From CAIYXV01 sp035506255 (GTDB taxonomy: Bacteria; Margulisbacteria; WOR-1; XYC2-FULL-46-14; WPAF01), in contig DATJPS010000119.1 of the NCBI GenBank assembly GCA_035506255.1, positions 1 through 18,306 on the forward strand: a stretch of 18,306 nt of DNA, given 5' to 3'. Below, in pieces: positions 5,718 to 15,433 of the stretch. Numbering within the stretch: position 1 is the first letter of the stretch; every line of letters starts with the position of its first letter. The translations under genes were made by a program, and so were the position numbers. The notes under the pieces are model-generated. The model had not been told where the DNA came from, made no database searches, and was given only the letters and a program-made list of their open reading frames with translations.

Positions 5718-7009
5718 GCCGGCAAATACAGTTTGCGAACCCGCTCCCGGTTAAGTATAATCAGGCAAAGGGAGCAACCTCTCTGAAAAGGACAGTCCTT
5801 ATCGTTTCCATGCTGCTGCTGGCCGCTTCCGGGTCGTTGGCCCTTACCTGGCAGGATACCTTTTCGCTGGCGGACAGCAATAGCAACAGTATAAAGAGCG
5901 CGCAGAAACAGAGCGAGGCTTCCCGTTGGAATTGGATCAGGTCATACGGCAGTTTTTTACCCCAACTCTCCGGCAACGCTTCGGTCTCGCAGTCATATGA
6001 TGCGAGCAACGAAGCCTCGCCCAGGACATATTCGTACGGCATCAGCGCTTCCCAGTCGCTTTTCAGCGGACTCAACAATTATTTCAATCTGCAATCGGCT
6101 TATCTGCAATACCAAAGCGACCAGGCATCCCTTGTTAAAGCGCGTTCCGACGCGTATTACAATGTCCGGCTCGCTTTCATCGGTCTGCTGGTTGCGCAGG
6201 AGAACCTGAAAATGCAGTCCCGCATCCTGGAACGGCGGCAACAGAACGAGCGGATGATAAAGCTGAATTACGAGGGCGGGAAAGAGGATAAAGGGAACCT
6301 GATGCAGAATGAAGCCTACCTGGCCGACGCGGAATACAGCGTCGATTCGGCAAAGCGCCAGCTCCACCTGGCGCAGGTGAACCTGGCCCAATTGACGGAC
6401 CAGGACATCGATCAGGTGGAAGGGTCACTGGAGGTCACCTTGCCGCCGTCAACGGAATATTCCGGCCTGATGAAGACCTCCCCCGCTTATCTGATCGCCA
6501 AATACCAGCTTGAACAATCGGAGATCAACAACAACTCCACCGTCAGCGGATATCTGCCAGATGTTTCTTTGCAGGCCGCTTACCGCAAATCCGGCCTCAA
6601 CTGGCCGCCCGACCAGGAGAATAAATCACTTTCGCTGAACCTTTCATACAACTTCTTTCCGGGCGGGACCAATGTCGCCGATACTTTCGTTAACGGCGCC
6701 AAGCTGGAAAAAGCGCGCCAGGATTTTTCCCAGACCGTAAAGACCTTGCGCTACGACCTGGAATCGGCCTTTGAGAGCCTCAAGGACGCGGCGGAAGCGC
6801 TCAAGGTCCGCAAACTTTACCTTGATGCGGCGGCCGAGAGGGAAAAGATCGCGCAGATCGAGTACCTTAACGGGCTGATGAGCTACAGCGACTGGGACCT
6901 GATCGAAAGCCAGTACATATCCGCCCAGCAGAACCTGGTCTCGGCGCAGAGAACGGCCCTGCAGAACGAAGCGTCCTGGTACAATTCTTACGGAGGGTGG
7001 GTGAAGTAA
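5714..7009 (+). CDS. TolC-family outer membrane efflux channel
   Basis: A 431-residue protein with two OEP repeats. Repeat 1 runs from about residue 40, with WNWIRSYGSFLPQLSGNASV followed by the beta segments. Repeat 2 starts near 255 (SPAYLIAKYQLEQSEINNN), with YLPDVSLQAAYRKSG. Long alpha-helical regions separate them. It would form the trimeric outer-membrane channel for the MacA/MacB-like pump encoded next. The ATG at 5714 overlaps the upstream stop, but the signal peptide (LKRTVLIVSMLLLAASGSLA) begins 23 residues in. A CTG at 5783 with AAAGGGAG 8 nt upstream could be an alternative start; the longer form would have an unusually long n-region. It ends 2 nt before the likely adaptor start. 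Confidence 0.9.
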   Translation: MSRQIQFANPLPVKYNQAKGATSLKRTVLIVSMLLLAASGSLALTWQDTFSLADSNSNSIKSAQKQSEASRWNWIRSYGSFLPQLSGNASVSQSYDASNEASPRTYSYGISASQSLFSGLNNYFNLQSAYLQYQSDQASLVKARSDAYYNVRLAFIGLLVAQENLKMQSRILERRQQNERMIKLNYEGGKEDKGNLMQNEAYLADAEYSVDSAKRQLHLAQVNLAQLTDQDIDQVEGSLEVTLPPSTEYSGLMKTSPAYLIAKYQLEQSEINNNSTVSGYLPDVSLQAAYRKSGLNWPPDQENKSLSLNLSYNFFPGGTNVADTFVNGAKLEKARQDFSQTVKTLRYDLESAFESLKDAAEALKVRKLYLDAAAEREKIAQIEYLNGLMSYSDWDLIESQYISAQQNLVSAQRTALQNEASWYNSYGGWVK

Positions 7010-7011
7010 TA

Positions 7012-8009
7012 ATGTCCAATTTCAAATGTCAGATGTCAAATAAATTCGTGATTCTTATTTTATTGCTTTCCGCAGCGGCGCTGGGGCTTTCCGCCTGCGC
7101 TCCCGGCTCTCAGGAAAAAGCTCCCGAGTCGTTGAAGGTCGGCCGCGGTGACATACTGGCCATCATTCCTTCGAACGGGACGGTCATGCCTTATAACCGT
7201 CTGGAGATCAAGCCGCCGATCGCCGGCCGCGTCGAACAGGTGCTGGTCGACGAGGGATACAATGTAAAAAAAGGCGAGATCCTGGCCTGGATGAGCTCCG
7301 CCGACCGGGCCACCCTGCTCGATGCCGCCCGCGCCAAGGGAGCGGACGAGGTAAAGTACTGGGAGGACGTTTATAAACCGACCCCGATCGTCGCACCGCT
7401 GGACGGTTTTATCATTTTAAGAAGTATCGAGCCTGGCCAATCGGCGACCGCTTCCGACGCCATCCTGGTCATGGCCGATCATCTTATCGTAAAGGCGCAG
7501 GTGGACGAGACGGACATCGGCAAGATAAAGCTGGGCCAGCCGGTCGAGATCATCCTCGACGCCTATTCGGACAAGAAAGTGCCGGGTAAAGTGGAACATA
7601 TCGCATACGAGTCGACCGTCATCAACAATGTCACTATCTACTATGTGGACATCGTTCCGGATAATGTCCCTTCATTTTTCCGCTCCGGCATGAGCGCGAC
7701 CGTCAACTTCATTTCGCAAGAGAAGAACAACGTGCTGGTGGTACCCATGAACGCGATCAGAAAAAAGAACAATCGGGTATACGTGTTCGTCCCCGGCAAT
7801 AACAGCGACACCGGCAAGATAGTGGCAAAAGAGATCTCGACCGGCCTTGAAAGCACCGATAAATTGGAGGTCGTTTCCGGACTTTCGGAAGGCGACACTA
7901 TTTACGTCCCTACTCCGACCATGGTCAAAAACCTGTTAAGCGATGATCGTGGCCCGCGTTTCATGTCGCCTTTCGGCGGCGGCAGCAACAACAGAAGAAG
8001 CGGCAGCAG

Positions 8010-8013
<4 letters not shown>
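7012..8013 (+). CDS. MacA/HlyD-like periplasmic adaptor lipoprotein
   Basis: A membrane-fusion (adaptor) protein of 333 residues from the ATG at 7012; a GTG at 6997 is an unlikely longer start. A lipobox (LSAC, Cys29) ends the signal, so it is a lipoprotein. The split lipoyl (barrel-sandwich) domain is at about 60-92 and 124-150 (NGTVMPYNRLEIKPPIAG and VAPLDGFIILR). A beta-barrel follows at about 155-240 and the membrane-proximal domain at about 240-310. The segment between the two lipoyl halves is only about 30 residues (94-124), far shorter than the long alpha-hairpin of E. coli MacA, so the part that normally meets TolC is nearly absent. A low-complexity, Arg/Gly/Asn-rich tail ends the protein. 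It overlaps MacB by 4 nt. Confidence 0.9.
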
Positions 8014-9969
<1,956 letters not shown>

Positions 9970-9977
<8 letters not shown>

Positions 9978-10662
9978 GAAGATAAAGGTGACGAAGGACG
10001 GCCCATATCTGGTGACGGGGAGCGTTCCGCTGGAAAAAGAATACGCTGACGGCGACCAGTCCGCTGCGATCGAATGGGTAAAAAGCGATCCCTACCCTTT
10101 GCAGGAAAATTGCGCTCTCTGCCGTTGCGGCGCGACCGCCAATCCGCCATATTGCGATGGCGCGCACCGCAAGATCAGCTTCGACGGCACCGAGACCGCG
10201 AAGAACATCCCTTACCTGGAACAGGCAGAGACGACGCGGGGCCCGGGGATGGACCTGACCGACGCCGAATCGTTCTGCGCGATCGCGCTCTTTTGCCACC
10301 AGGCGGGAGACACCTGGACCCACGCCGAGAACAGCGGCGACCCCGGGCAGAAAAAGATGGCGATAAGGGAAGCTTGCGCTTGCCCGTCGGGGCGGCTGGT
10401 AGCGTGGGAAAAGAATTCGGGAAAACCGATCGAGCCGGCGTTCGAACCATCGATCAGCGTGGTGGAAAGCCGGGCGCAAAAGGTGAGCGGCCCGCTCTGG
10501 GTCAAGGGCGGCATTCCGGTGGAATCGGCCTCGGGCATGCAGTACGAAGTCCGCAACCGGGTAACGCTCTGCCGTTGCGGAAAGTCGTCGAACAAGCCGT
10601 TCTGCGATGGGACCCATACCCGGACCGGGTTCAACGACGGCGATCCTTCCCTCCGGCCATAA
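9970..10662 (+). CDS. Double-CDGSH iron-sulfur protein
   Basis: A 230-residue protein with two CDGSH [2Fe-2S] motifs. The first is C51-R-C53...C62-D-G-A-H66; the second is C201-R-C203...C212-D-G-T-H216. Both keep the three-Cys one-His ligand set. Between them (about residues 95-165) is a third conserved region with C103, C109, C136 and C138 and the GPLWVKGGIPVES segment. I recall this three-part arrangement from prokaryotic CDGSH proteins. CDGSH clusters are redox- and pH-labile and may carry electrons or transfer clusters. There is no signal peptide, so it is cytoplasmic. It overlaps macB by 8 nt and is thus the last gene of the Spy-TolC-MacA-MacB operon, an unusual place for such a protein. 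The T-run of a minus-strand terminator overlaps its stop codon. Confidence 0.93.
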
Positions 10663-10690
10663 AAAAGGGGCCCGGTAATACCGGGCCCCT
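10661..10690 (-). terminator. Strong terminator of RRM copy 2
   Basis: A perfect 11-bp stem (10666-10676 with 10680-10690) with a 3-nt loop; the core is GGGGCCCGGT/ACCGGGCCCC. On the minus strand it is followed by TTTTTTAT (plus A-run 10661-10666), making it a strong Rho-independent terminator for the RRM gene. On the plus strand it lacks a T-run but may still protect the 3' end of the efflux operon mRNA. Confidence 0.92.
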
Positions 10691-10711
10691 AATTCTCAAA
10701 AGACCTTTTTA

Positions 10712-11002
10712 TTAGAATCTGCTGAGATCGCGTCTGCCGCCGCTTCTTTCGCGGTTTTCAGACTTCGGTTTGGCCTCATTGACGGTTAGCTCACGATCGC
10801 CCCACTTGGCGCCGCTCATCGCGGATATCGCCTTGTCGGCATCGGCGTCTTCCATGTCAACGAACGCAAATCCCCGGGACTTGCCCGAGAACTTATCGGA
10901 TACCACCCGGGCCGAGATCACGCTGCCGAACTCGCCGAACTTGGCGGAAAGGTCAGCATCGGTCACGGACCACGGAAGGTTGCCCACGAAAATGCTCTTC
11001 AT
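10712..11002 (-). CDS. RRM RNA-binding protein (copy 2)
   Basis: A 96-residue single-RRM protein, near-identical to copy 1 over the first 80 residues. RNP2 is IFVGNL (4-9) and RNP1 is RGFAFVDM (43-50), where copy 1 has RGFGFVDM. The tail is shorter and differs (SENRERSGGRRDLSRF). The ATG at 11002 has AAGGAG 10 nt upstream; an in-frame TTG at 11021-11023 overlaps that Shine-Dalgarno and is not a credible start. It has its own promoter (11129-11157), a leader with the same order of blocks as copy 1 and a strong terminator. Many codon differences from copy 1 are silent, so the duplication is not recent and the RRM is under purifying selection. RNA targets are unknown. Confidence 0.95.
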   Translation of the reverse strand: MKSIFVGNLPWSVTDADLSAKFGEFGSVISARVVSDKFSGKSRGFAFVDMEDADADKAISAMSGAKWGDRELTVNEAKPKSENRERSGGRRDLSRF

Positions 11003-11122
11003 GTCGTTATTTCTCCTTTTCAAATTTCTCTGCTGATTAATGATGTATAGAGGACCGACTAGCGGTATCGCCCAAGAAAAAAGACGCAGATGTCTTTAAC
11101 CAACTCAACCATTAAACTCGAC
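11003..11122 (-). promoter_or_regulatory. Long structured leader of RRM copy 2
   Basis: A leader of about 120 nt matching that of copy 1 in block order. Its hairpin is ACCG/CGGU (plus 11054-11066), separated from the start codon by exactly 51 nt, as in copy 1. Compared with the CCCG/CGGG stem of copy 1 the outer pair has changed on both sides (C-G to A-U), which is a compensating change. It also has a U-rich stretch (TCTTTTTTCTT) upstream of the hairpin that copy 1 lacks. Confidence 0.55.
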
Positions 11123-11128
11123 TCTTGT

Positions 11129-11157
11129 ATCCTAACATACTATCGTCCGCTTTGCAA
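11129..11157 (-). promoter_or_regulatory. Sigma-70 promoter of RRM copy 2
   Basis: On the minus strand, TTGCAA (plus 11152-11157), a 17-nt spacer and TAGGAT (plus 11129-11134). The position relative to the start codon agrees within 3 nt with the promoter of copy 1. Confidence 0.65.
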
Positions 11158-11181
11158 GCGGATTTCACTTGATCCGTAATC

Positions 11182-11255
11182 CGTAACGCGCAATCCGTAA
11201 TGCGAATATTAGATAAATCCTTTTACGCATTACGCATATCGCTTTATGCGTTACG
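11182..11255. repeat. Imperfect inverted repeat of CGTAA/TGCG units
   Basis: The left arm (11182-11204) reads CGTAACGCG..CCGTAATGCG. The right arm (11226-11255) is, in reverse complement, CGTAACGCATAAAGCG..CGTAATGCG. The arms are themselves degenerate repeats of CGTAA(T/C)GCG-like units, with another unit just upstream (ATCCGTAATC). About 21 nt separate the arms. It lies between the ferredoxin stop and the RRM promoter, both on the minus strand, so as RNA it could protect or end the ferredoxin transcript, though there is no T-run. It also resembles dispersed intergenic repeats of some environmental bacteria. Confidence 0.6.
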
Positions 11256-11261
11256 TTATTT

Positions 11262-11450
11262 CTATTCTACCTTGATGATGGAGACCGGGCAGTCGGACGC
11301 GGCCTGTTTTACCTTGGCTTCCACGCTGTTCAGGTCGACCCCCGCCTTTACGTGCGCGGTGTCGGTGATCTCGAACACTTCCGGACAGTCCTGTTCGCAG
11401 ACCGCGCAGCTGATGCAACCGTCAAGGATCGTTACTTTTGATATCGCCAT
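11262..11450 (-). CDS. Small [4Fe-4S] ferredoxin
   Basis: A 62-residue ferredoxin with one cluster-binding set: C12-x2-C15-x2-C18, and C54 followed by Pro (DCPVSII). C22 is also present, as in the Thermotoga-type single-cluster ferredoxins, but its usual disulfide partner in the middle of the protein is missing. It carries single electrons in the cytoplasm. The start at 11450 (MAISKVTILDG) has a good Shine-Dalgarno (GGGAGA); a longer frame up to 11510 runs through the promoter and is rejected. The promoter has an extended -10 at 11478-11486. No partner oxidoreductase is adjacent. It is divergent from the SGNH hydrolase gene. Confidence 0.93.
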   Translation of the reverse strand: MAISKVTILDGCISCAVCEQDCPEVFEITDTAHVKAGVDLNSVEAKVKQAASDCPVSIIKVE

Positions 11451-11477
11451 TGTTTTCTCCCTTCGATTTATGGCCTT

Positions 11478-11486
11478 ATTATAGCA
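11478..11486 (-). promoter_or_regulatory. Extended -10 promoter of the ferredoxin gene
   Basis: On the minus strand, TG-C-TATAAT (plus 11478-11486), an extended -10 element, with no good -35. It predicts a leader of about 20 nt containing the Shine-Dalgarno GGGAGA. Confidence 0.6.
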
Positions 11487-11505
11487 TACCGCCGTTAAAA
11501 TAAGG

Positions 11506-11511
11506 TACAAT
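11506..11511 (+). promoter_or_regulatory. -10 box of the SGNH hydrolase gene (leaderless)
   Basis: TACAAT lies 6 nt upstream of the ATG at 11518, the same geometry as at the secreted-protein gene (4185). No -35 of quality and no Shine-Dalgarno are visible. A leaderless mRNA is predicted. Confidence 0.45.
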
Positions 11512-11517
11512 CAGGGC

Positions 11518-12162
11518 ATGGACGGAAAAAAGAAGCTTTTTATTACCTGCGCGCTGCTCCTGGCGGCTAGCACTTTTTTTTACGCCTGTTCCGCTCCCCC
11601 TTTCGCCGGGGTCAAGAACCTGTATTCCGCGCAGGGAAAGAACCTCATTTGTTTCGGCGACAGCCTGACGGAAGGACGGGGCGCGCCGGAAGGGTCCGAC
11701 TACCCTTCCCTTCTCGGTAAAGAGCTGAATGCACCGGTCATCAACTCCGGGATCTCGGGAGATACCACCGCCGGCGGACTGGCGCGGATAGACAATGACG
11801 TCCTGGCAAAGGACCCGAAGATCGTGATCATAGAGCTGGGGGCGAACGACTTCATCCGATCGGGAATCAACTCTAAAACGGTCGATGATGCATTTTCCAA
11901 CCTCGACCAGATCGTGGACCTGGTCCAGAACCGCGGCGCGGTAGCGGTGGTGGCGGGGATCGATATCAACGCGGACATCGCACGCCGCTATCAGGAGCTC
12001 GCGCGGAAAAAAGGAGCGGTGTACGTTCCGGACATCCTGGGAGGGATCGACGACCGTCCGGAGCTGATGGCGGATTCGTTCCATCCCAACGCGCACGGAT
12101 ACAGAAAGATGGCGGAGAAGTTCCTGGCGGTATTGAAGCCCCTGCTCAAAGAAATGGATTGA
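11518..12162 (+). CDS. SGNH/GDSL hydrolase, TesA-like, likely lipoprotein
   Basis: A 214-residue esterase of the SGNH fold. Block I is GDSLTEG with the nucleophile Ser49. Block II is SGDTTAGG (about 80-87). Block III is GAND with Asn110. Block V is DSFHPNAHGY with Asp186 and His189. All catalytic and oxyanion positions are present, and the order and spacing fit TesA-type arylesterases/lysophospholipases. The N-terminus is a signal with a Cys at position 24 (FFYAC), an atypical lipobox, so it may be a lipoprotein or simply secreted. It hydrolyses acyl or aryl esters in the periplasm or at a membrane face; the substrate is unknown. Its stop is 3 nt from the stop of the convergent gene at 12166. 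Confidence 0.92.
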   Translation: MDGKKKLFITCALLLAASTFFYACSAPPFAGVKNLYSAQGKNLICFGDSLTEGRGAPEGSDYPSLLGKELNAPVINSGISGDTTAGGLARIDNDVLAKDPKIVIIELGANDFIRSGINSKTVDDAFSNLDQIVDLVQNRGAVAVVAGIDINADIARRYQELARKKGAVYVPDILGGIDDRPELMADSFHPNAHGYRKMAEKFLAVLKPLLKEMD

Positions 12163-12165
12163 GCT

Positions 12166-12657
12166 TTAATGCCGTCCGATCGTTACGCCCATTCCTGGAT
12201 CTTGTGGTCCGTTGCTGTCAATTCCTTGCAAGATGAATTTCACGACCATGCCCGGAATAATGAACGGACGGCTGAACATCCTCCAAAAATCGAGCACTTT
12301 CTCCAGCGGCTCCACCATCATATGGAACCGGTAAGGATCGATATCGATAACCCTCTCCGGACCGGTACCGACCACCGGCGCCGAATGGACGATCAACCCT
12401 CTCGTACGCTCCTTGGTGGATTTGCAGACCAGAACATCGTAAGTTTCAATGGGGTCCTTACCTTTAATATACTCTGTGCGTATCTCGTCGCACATCCGGC
12501 TCAGATCGGTGCTGAAGTCGAGCGAACGGTCGATCGAATGGATCCTCCGGTCCCCCTGCAGCGCGAAACGCGAAAAATTATAGGTGAGGTGATGGCAAAG
12601 CGCGAAGTTGCCCTGATTCCTGGCAATGAACGCGCCTACCTGTGAGTTGATCTCCAT
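12166..12657 (-). CDS. Conserved-looking protein of unknown function
   Basis: A 163-residue soluble protein with no signal peptide or membrane helix, and I do not recognise a family. It is mixed alpha/beta by eye, with a central stretch TYDVLVCKSTKERTRGLIVHSAP and a later IDIDPYRFHMMVEPLEKVLDFW segment. The minus strand is preferred over an open frame on the plus strand at 12169-12645. It has a TATAAT 5 nt before the ATG, more natural residue content and a stop 3 nt from the neighbouring gene. No Shine-Dalgarno is visible, so translation is probably leaderless. It is divergent from the membrane-protein gene at 12756, with 98 nt between the two start codons. Confidence 0.72.
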   Translation of the reverse strand: MEINSQVGAFIARNQGNFALCHHLTYNFSRFALQGDRRIHSIDRSLDFSTDLSRMCDEIRTEYIKGKDPIETYDVLVCKSTKERTRGLIVHSAPVVGTGPERVIDIDPYRFHMMVEPLEKVLDFWRMFSRPFIIPGMVVKFILQGIDSNGPQDPGMGVTIGRH

Positions 12658-12662
12658 TGTTC

Positions 12663-12668
12663 ATTATA
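12663..12668 (-). promoter_or_regulatory. -10 box of the 12166-12657 gene (leaderless)
   Basis: Consensus TATAAT on the minus strand, 5 nt before the ATG at 12657. A TGAAAT 17 nt further upstream is a weak -35. Confidence 0.5.
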
Positions 12669-12739
12669 CTTCTTTTTGGACCTTGATTTCATTTTTGCCC
12701 TTCTGCCGTTAACGCGGCTCGTTATACCCGGCCTTTGCC

Positions 12740-12748
12740 TGATATAAT
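12740..12748 (+). promoter_or_regulatory. Extended -10 promoter of the membrane-protein gene (leaderless)
   Basis: TG-A-TATAAT ends 7 nt before the ATG at 12756, so transcription should begin at or next to the start codon. This argues against the in-frame TTG at 12735, which lies upstream of the -10 box. Confidence 0.6.
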
Positions 12749-12755
12749 TGAAGGC

Positions 12756-14222
12756 ATGGCCTATACCGTATTCATCGCCGCCTGCTCCCTGCTGTTGTTC
12801 GTTTACAACGGCGATACGCGCGCCTCGATCTGGCTGCATTACGCCGTCAGCCCGTTCGTTTACGGCGTCAGCAAGTTCAAGGTCAATTTTTTCCTGGTGT
12901 ATTTCATCCTGCTTTCCTTGATAGCCTTGGTCCCCAGGCGGAATGTGGACGGACGGCCTGATATCCGGCTGATCAGGTCCTTTTTCCTTTCGTCGGCGGC
13001 CGCGCTGGCGGCGGGATTTTCCAGTTATATCCTATTTGTGCGGAAGTTCTCCCTCCCGCTCGAAAAATACGCCTACCACTTCAAAGGGAACTACCATTCC
13101 ATAAACTATTTCGCCCATATCCATACCAGCAAGGTATCGATCGCGTACCTGCTCGGGTGGCTGGGACTGGGCAGGTTCAACCGCGTTTACGACACCGGTT
13201 ATGTTTTTGCCGGACAGGTGGTCCCCTGGACGGTCGCCATTCTTTCCGCCTCGGTCGTCGCCGCGTTCATTCTCTCGCTGCTGCTGTTAAATCCGGTCCT
13301 GGGGCAATGGCCGCGCCGCTCCCGGGTCTTCGTCTTTTTACCCTACGCGTTCGCCTGCGCGCACACGCTCAAGTGCCTGATCGACGGGGGGATCTTCTCC
13401 TATGACCTTCTTCCCTCACTTCTCGCCCTCGACTTGCTCTTTTCATCGTACGATCCCTCATCGCTTTTGGAAACTCTGAAAAAGCGGTGGAAATATTATT
13501 TCGCGGCGGTCGCCGTATATCTTGGCGTCTGTTCCATCATTTCGATGAACGATGCCCTGCTGCAGGTGCCGATCGGATTTTCGTTCATGGCGGCGTTCTT
13601 CCTATTGTTGTTCCTTCCGCTGTTCGCCGATCGTGCCCGGTCGCCTAAATTCATCGCCGCGGCGCTGGCCGGTTTTCTGCTCGTCGCTTTTTACTGGTCA
13701 ATGCACGGTTGGAGCGCGATCGCAACCATGTCCCGGAGACTGGGCCCGGGCGACCGGGTGCTTACCTTCGACTATCCGGACCCGGCCGGCCCGCCGGTAG
13801 TGACCGACCAGAGTGTCAGGACGGCAGGGATGAGGATGATCGACGCTTACCGGGCGCTGGGAGAGAACCCGCTGCGCAACCGACGGGTGGCCATCATACG
13901 GAAAGGGAGCGAGCCGACCACCGGTTTTATCTTCGTGCTCAAGATCATGGACTGCAAAGGCGGCATCAAACTGGGGTCGACCGATCTGATGCATATCGAC
14001 GAGCTGAAGCCTTTTCCTCCGTGCGGGAACAAAGCTTACCAACTTAGGGTATCGTTCGACCCGCGCAAGGTTCCCCCGCTCTGGAGCGATCCGGTATCGG
14101 TGCTTAACCAGAATAACGAGTACTGCATGCTGTTCCTGCTCAACCATTACCTGACGCAGAGCGGCATCACCGAATACGCGGTCGTGCCGTATTATTATTT
14201 CAACGTGGGGCCTGGCAAATGA
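12756..14222 (+). CDS. Polytopic membrane protein, possible glycan-assembly enzyme
   Basis: A 488-residue protein with about 9-10 hydrophobic segments in the first 325 residues (for example FFLVYFILLSLIALV, WTVAILSASVVAAFILSLLL and FSFMAAFFLLLFLPLF) and a soluble C-terminal domain of about 165 residues with several cysteines. Size and layout recall GT-C-type glycosyltransferases or O-antigen ligase/polymerase-like proteins, but I see no diagnostic motif, so the function is left open. The start at 12756 is set by the extended -10 box 7 nt upstream; an in-frame TTG at 12735 is rejected. Its stop overlaps the start of a flippase gene (ATGA), which supports a role in export or assembly of a lipid-linked glycan. 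Confidence 0.82.
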   Translation: MAYTVFIAACSLLLFVYNGDTRASIWLHYAVSPFVYGVSKFKVNFFLVYFILLSLIALVPRRNVDGRPDIRLIRSFFLSSAAALAAGFSSYILFVRKFSLPLEKYAYHFKGNYHSINYFAHIHTSKVSIAYLLGWLGLGRFNRVYDTGYVFAGQVVPWTVAILSASVVAAFILSLLLLNPVLGQWPRRSRVFVFLPYAFACAHTLKCLIDGGIFSYDLLPSLLALDLLFSSYDPSSLLETLKKRWKYYFAAVAVYLGVCSIISMNDALLQVPIGFSFMAAFFLLLFLPLFADRARSPKFIAAALAGFLLVAFYWSMHGWSAIATMSRRLGPGDRVLTFDYPDPAGPPVVTDQSVRTAGMRMIDAYRALGENPLRNRRVAIIRKGSEPTTGFIFVLKIMDCKGGIKLGSTDLMHIDELKPFPPCGNKAYQLRVSFDPRKVPPLWSDPVSVLNQNNEYCMLFLLNHYLTQSGITEYAVVPYYYFNVGPGK

Positions 14223-15433
14223 GGCCGCTGGCAAAAAAAGCGTCCGCGTTCGTTCTTTCGCTCGGCGGAACGGCGCTGGCCGGCTACGCTTTCCAGTTCA
14301 TCGCCAGCCGGCGGTTGGGGCCGGAACGGTACGGCATATATACGGCGCTGATGGCGCTGATTATGGCGTTCGCGCGCCCGCTGGAAGCGCTTTCCCCGCT
14401 GGTCGCTCGGACCATATTGGAAAACGGCAGGCGCGACTGGAAGCATGATCTGCGCGGTTTTATTTCGCTCGCCCTCGCCGCCGGGCTGGTGCTGGGAGCG
14501 GCATTGTTGATCTTCGCTTTGATCTGGGGGAAAGGTTACGGACTGCCGTTCGCCGCGATCTTTACCGGCGCGCTAACGCTGGTCGCCTGGGCGTTTCTTT
14601 ACGTCTTCCGCGGTGTGCTGCAGGGTCATTACAAAGACGAATCCTATCTTATAAATCGGCCGCTCGAACTTTTTGGCCGGCTGGCCGGCAGTTCCCTTCT
14701 CTTCACTCCTTTCGCCGGGCTGACCTCCGCCATCGCCGCCAGCCTGATCGGCGCGGCCGCAGGTGTCGCCCATATCATTACGGTCATGAAAGATCAGCTC
14801 GCCGGATGGAGAGCACTGCCCGCGAGCGGGTACCGGATATTTGAACGCTATCTAAAGATCATGCTCATCTGGCTGGCGGGAGGATTTTTTATCGGGCTCG
14901 ATATGATCCTGGCAAAGCGGCTCTTTCCGCCCGCGGAATGCGGATATTACGCGATCGCAAACCTGATCGGCAAAGGAGCACTGGTCTACGCGTTCGCGCT
15001 TCTTCCATTGATCTATCCTCGGTTGGTCAGGCATCGCCTGAGCCGCGAGTCGCTGCGATATCTTGGCATGGCAGCGGCCTATTCGGCCGCCCTTTTTACG
15101 GGGGCGTTCTTCTTTTTCCTGCTCTGGGGAGAGACCGTGATCCCGTTCTTTTTCGGGGAAGCTTTCCGCCCGGCAGCGCCGCTGGTACCGCTCTACCTGG
15201 CGGCGGTCTTTCCCCTTTCGCTCCATTTCGCGGTCATCAACCTGGGATCGGCGGTGGGAGATTGGGGAGAATGCGTTTTTACCTGGAGCGCGCTCGGAGT
15301 TTACTTTCTCGTTCTCTGGACCTCTCCCGCCCGCTTTCCCGATTATCTATTAAGGATCGGTATCGGCCAGGCGCTATTCTGCGCGGGGGGCTGCGCATTC
15401 CTTCTGGTCAGAAACCGGTATATTCCTCGGTGA
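14219..15433 (+). CDS. Wzx/MATE-like polysaccharide flippase
   Basis: A 404-residue polytopic protein, hydrophobic throughout with about 12 helices. The N-terminus matches the polysaccharide-synthesis (Wzx/MOP) family pattern: a first helix followed by ASRRLGPERYGIYTALMALI. Another family-like stretch is the later AKRLFPPAECGYYAIANLIGKG. Such proteins flip undecaprenyl-linked oligosaccharides across the inner membrane. It is translationally coupled to the upstream membrane protein by a 4-nt overlap. Glycosyltransferases and Wzy/Wzz partners are absent nearby, so the substrate may be made elsewhere. The last 26 bp overlap the end of the convergent pilin-like gene. Confidence 0.85.
   Translation: MRPLAKKASAFVLSLGGTALAGYAFQFIASRRLGPERYGIYTALMALIMAFARPLEALSPLVARTILENGRRDWKHDLRGFISLALAAGLVLGAALLIFALIWGKGYGLPFAAIFTGALTLVAWAFLYVFRGVLQGHYKDESYLINRPLELFGRLAGSSLLFTPFAGLTSAIAASLIGAAAGVAHIITVMKDQLAGWRALPASGYRIFERYLKIMLIWLAGGFFIGLDMILAKRLFPPAECGYYAIANLIGKGALVYAFALLPLIYPRLVRHRLSRESLRYLGMAAAYSAALFTGAFFFFLLWGETVIPFFFGEAFRPAAPLVPLYLAAVFPLSLHFAVINLGSAVGDWGECVFTWSALGVYFLVLWTSPARFPDYLLRIGIGQALFCAGGCAFLLVRNRYIPR

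Noticed and set aside
11021..11023. TTG start for RRM copy 2
   Set aside because: It overlaps the Shine-Dalgarno AAGGAG; the ATG at 11002 aligns with the start of copy 1.
11200..11484. Plus-strand frame with the ALRISLYALRY pattern
   Set aside because: The pattern comes from translating the CGTAA/TGCG repeat; the rest is antisense to the ferredoxin gene.
12169..12645. Plus-strand open frame of 158 codons
   Set aside because: It is the mirror of the minus-strand gene at 12166-12657, which has a -10 box, sensible start and more natural residue content.
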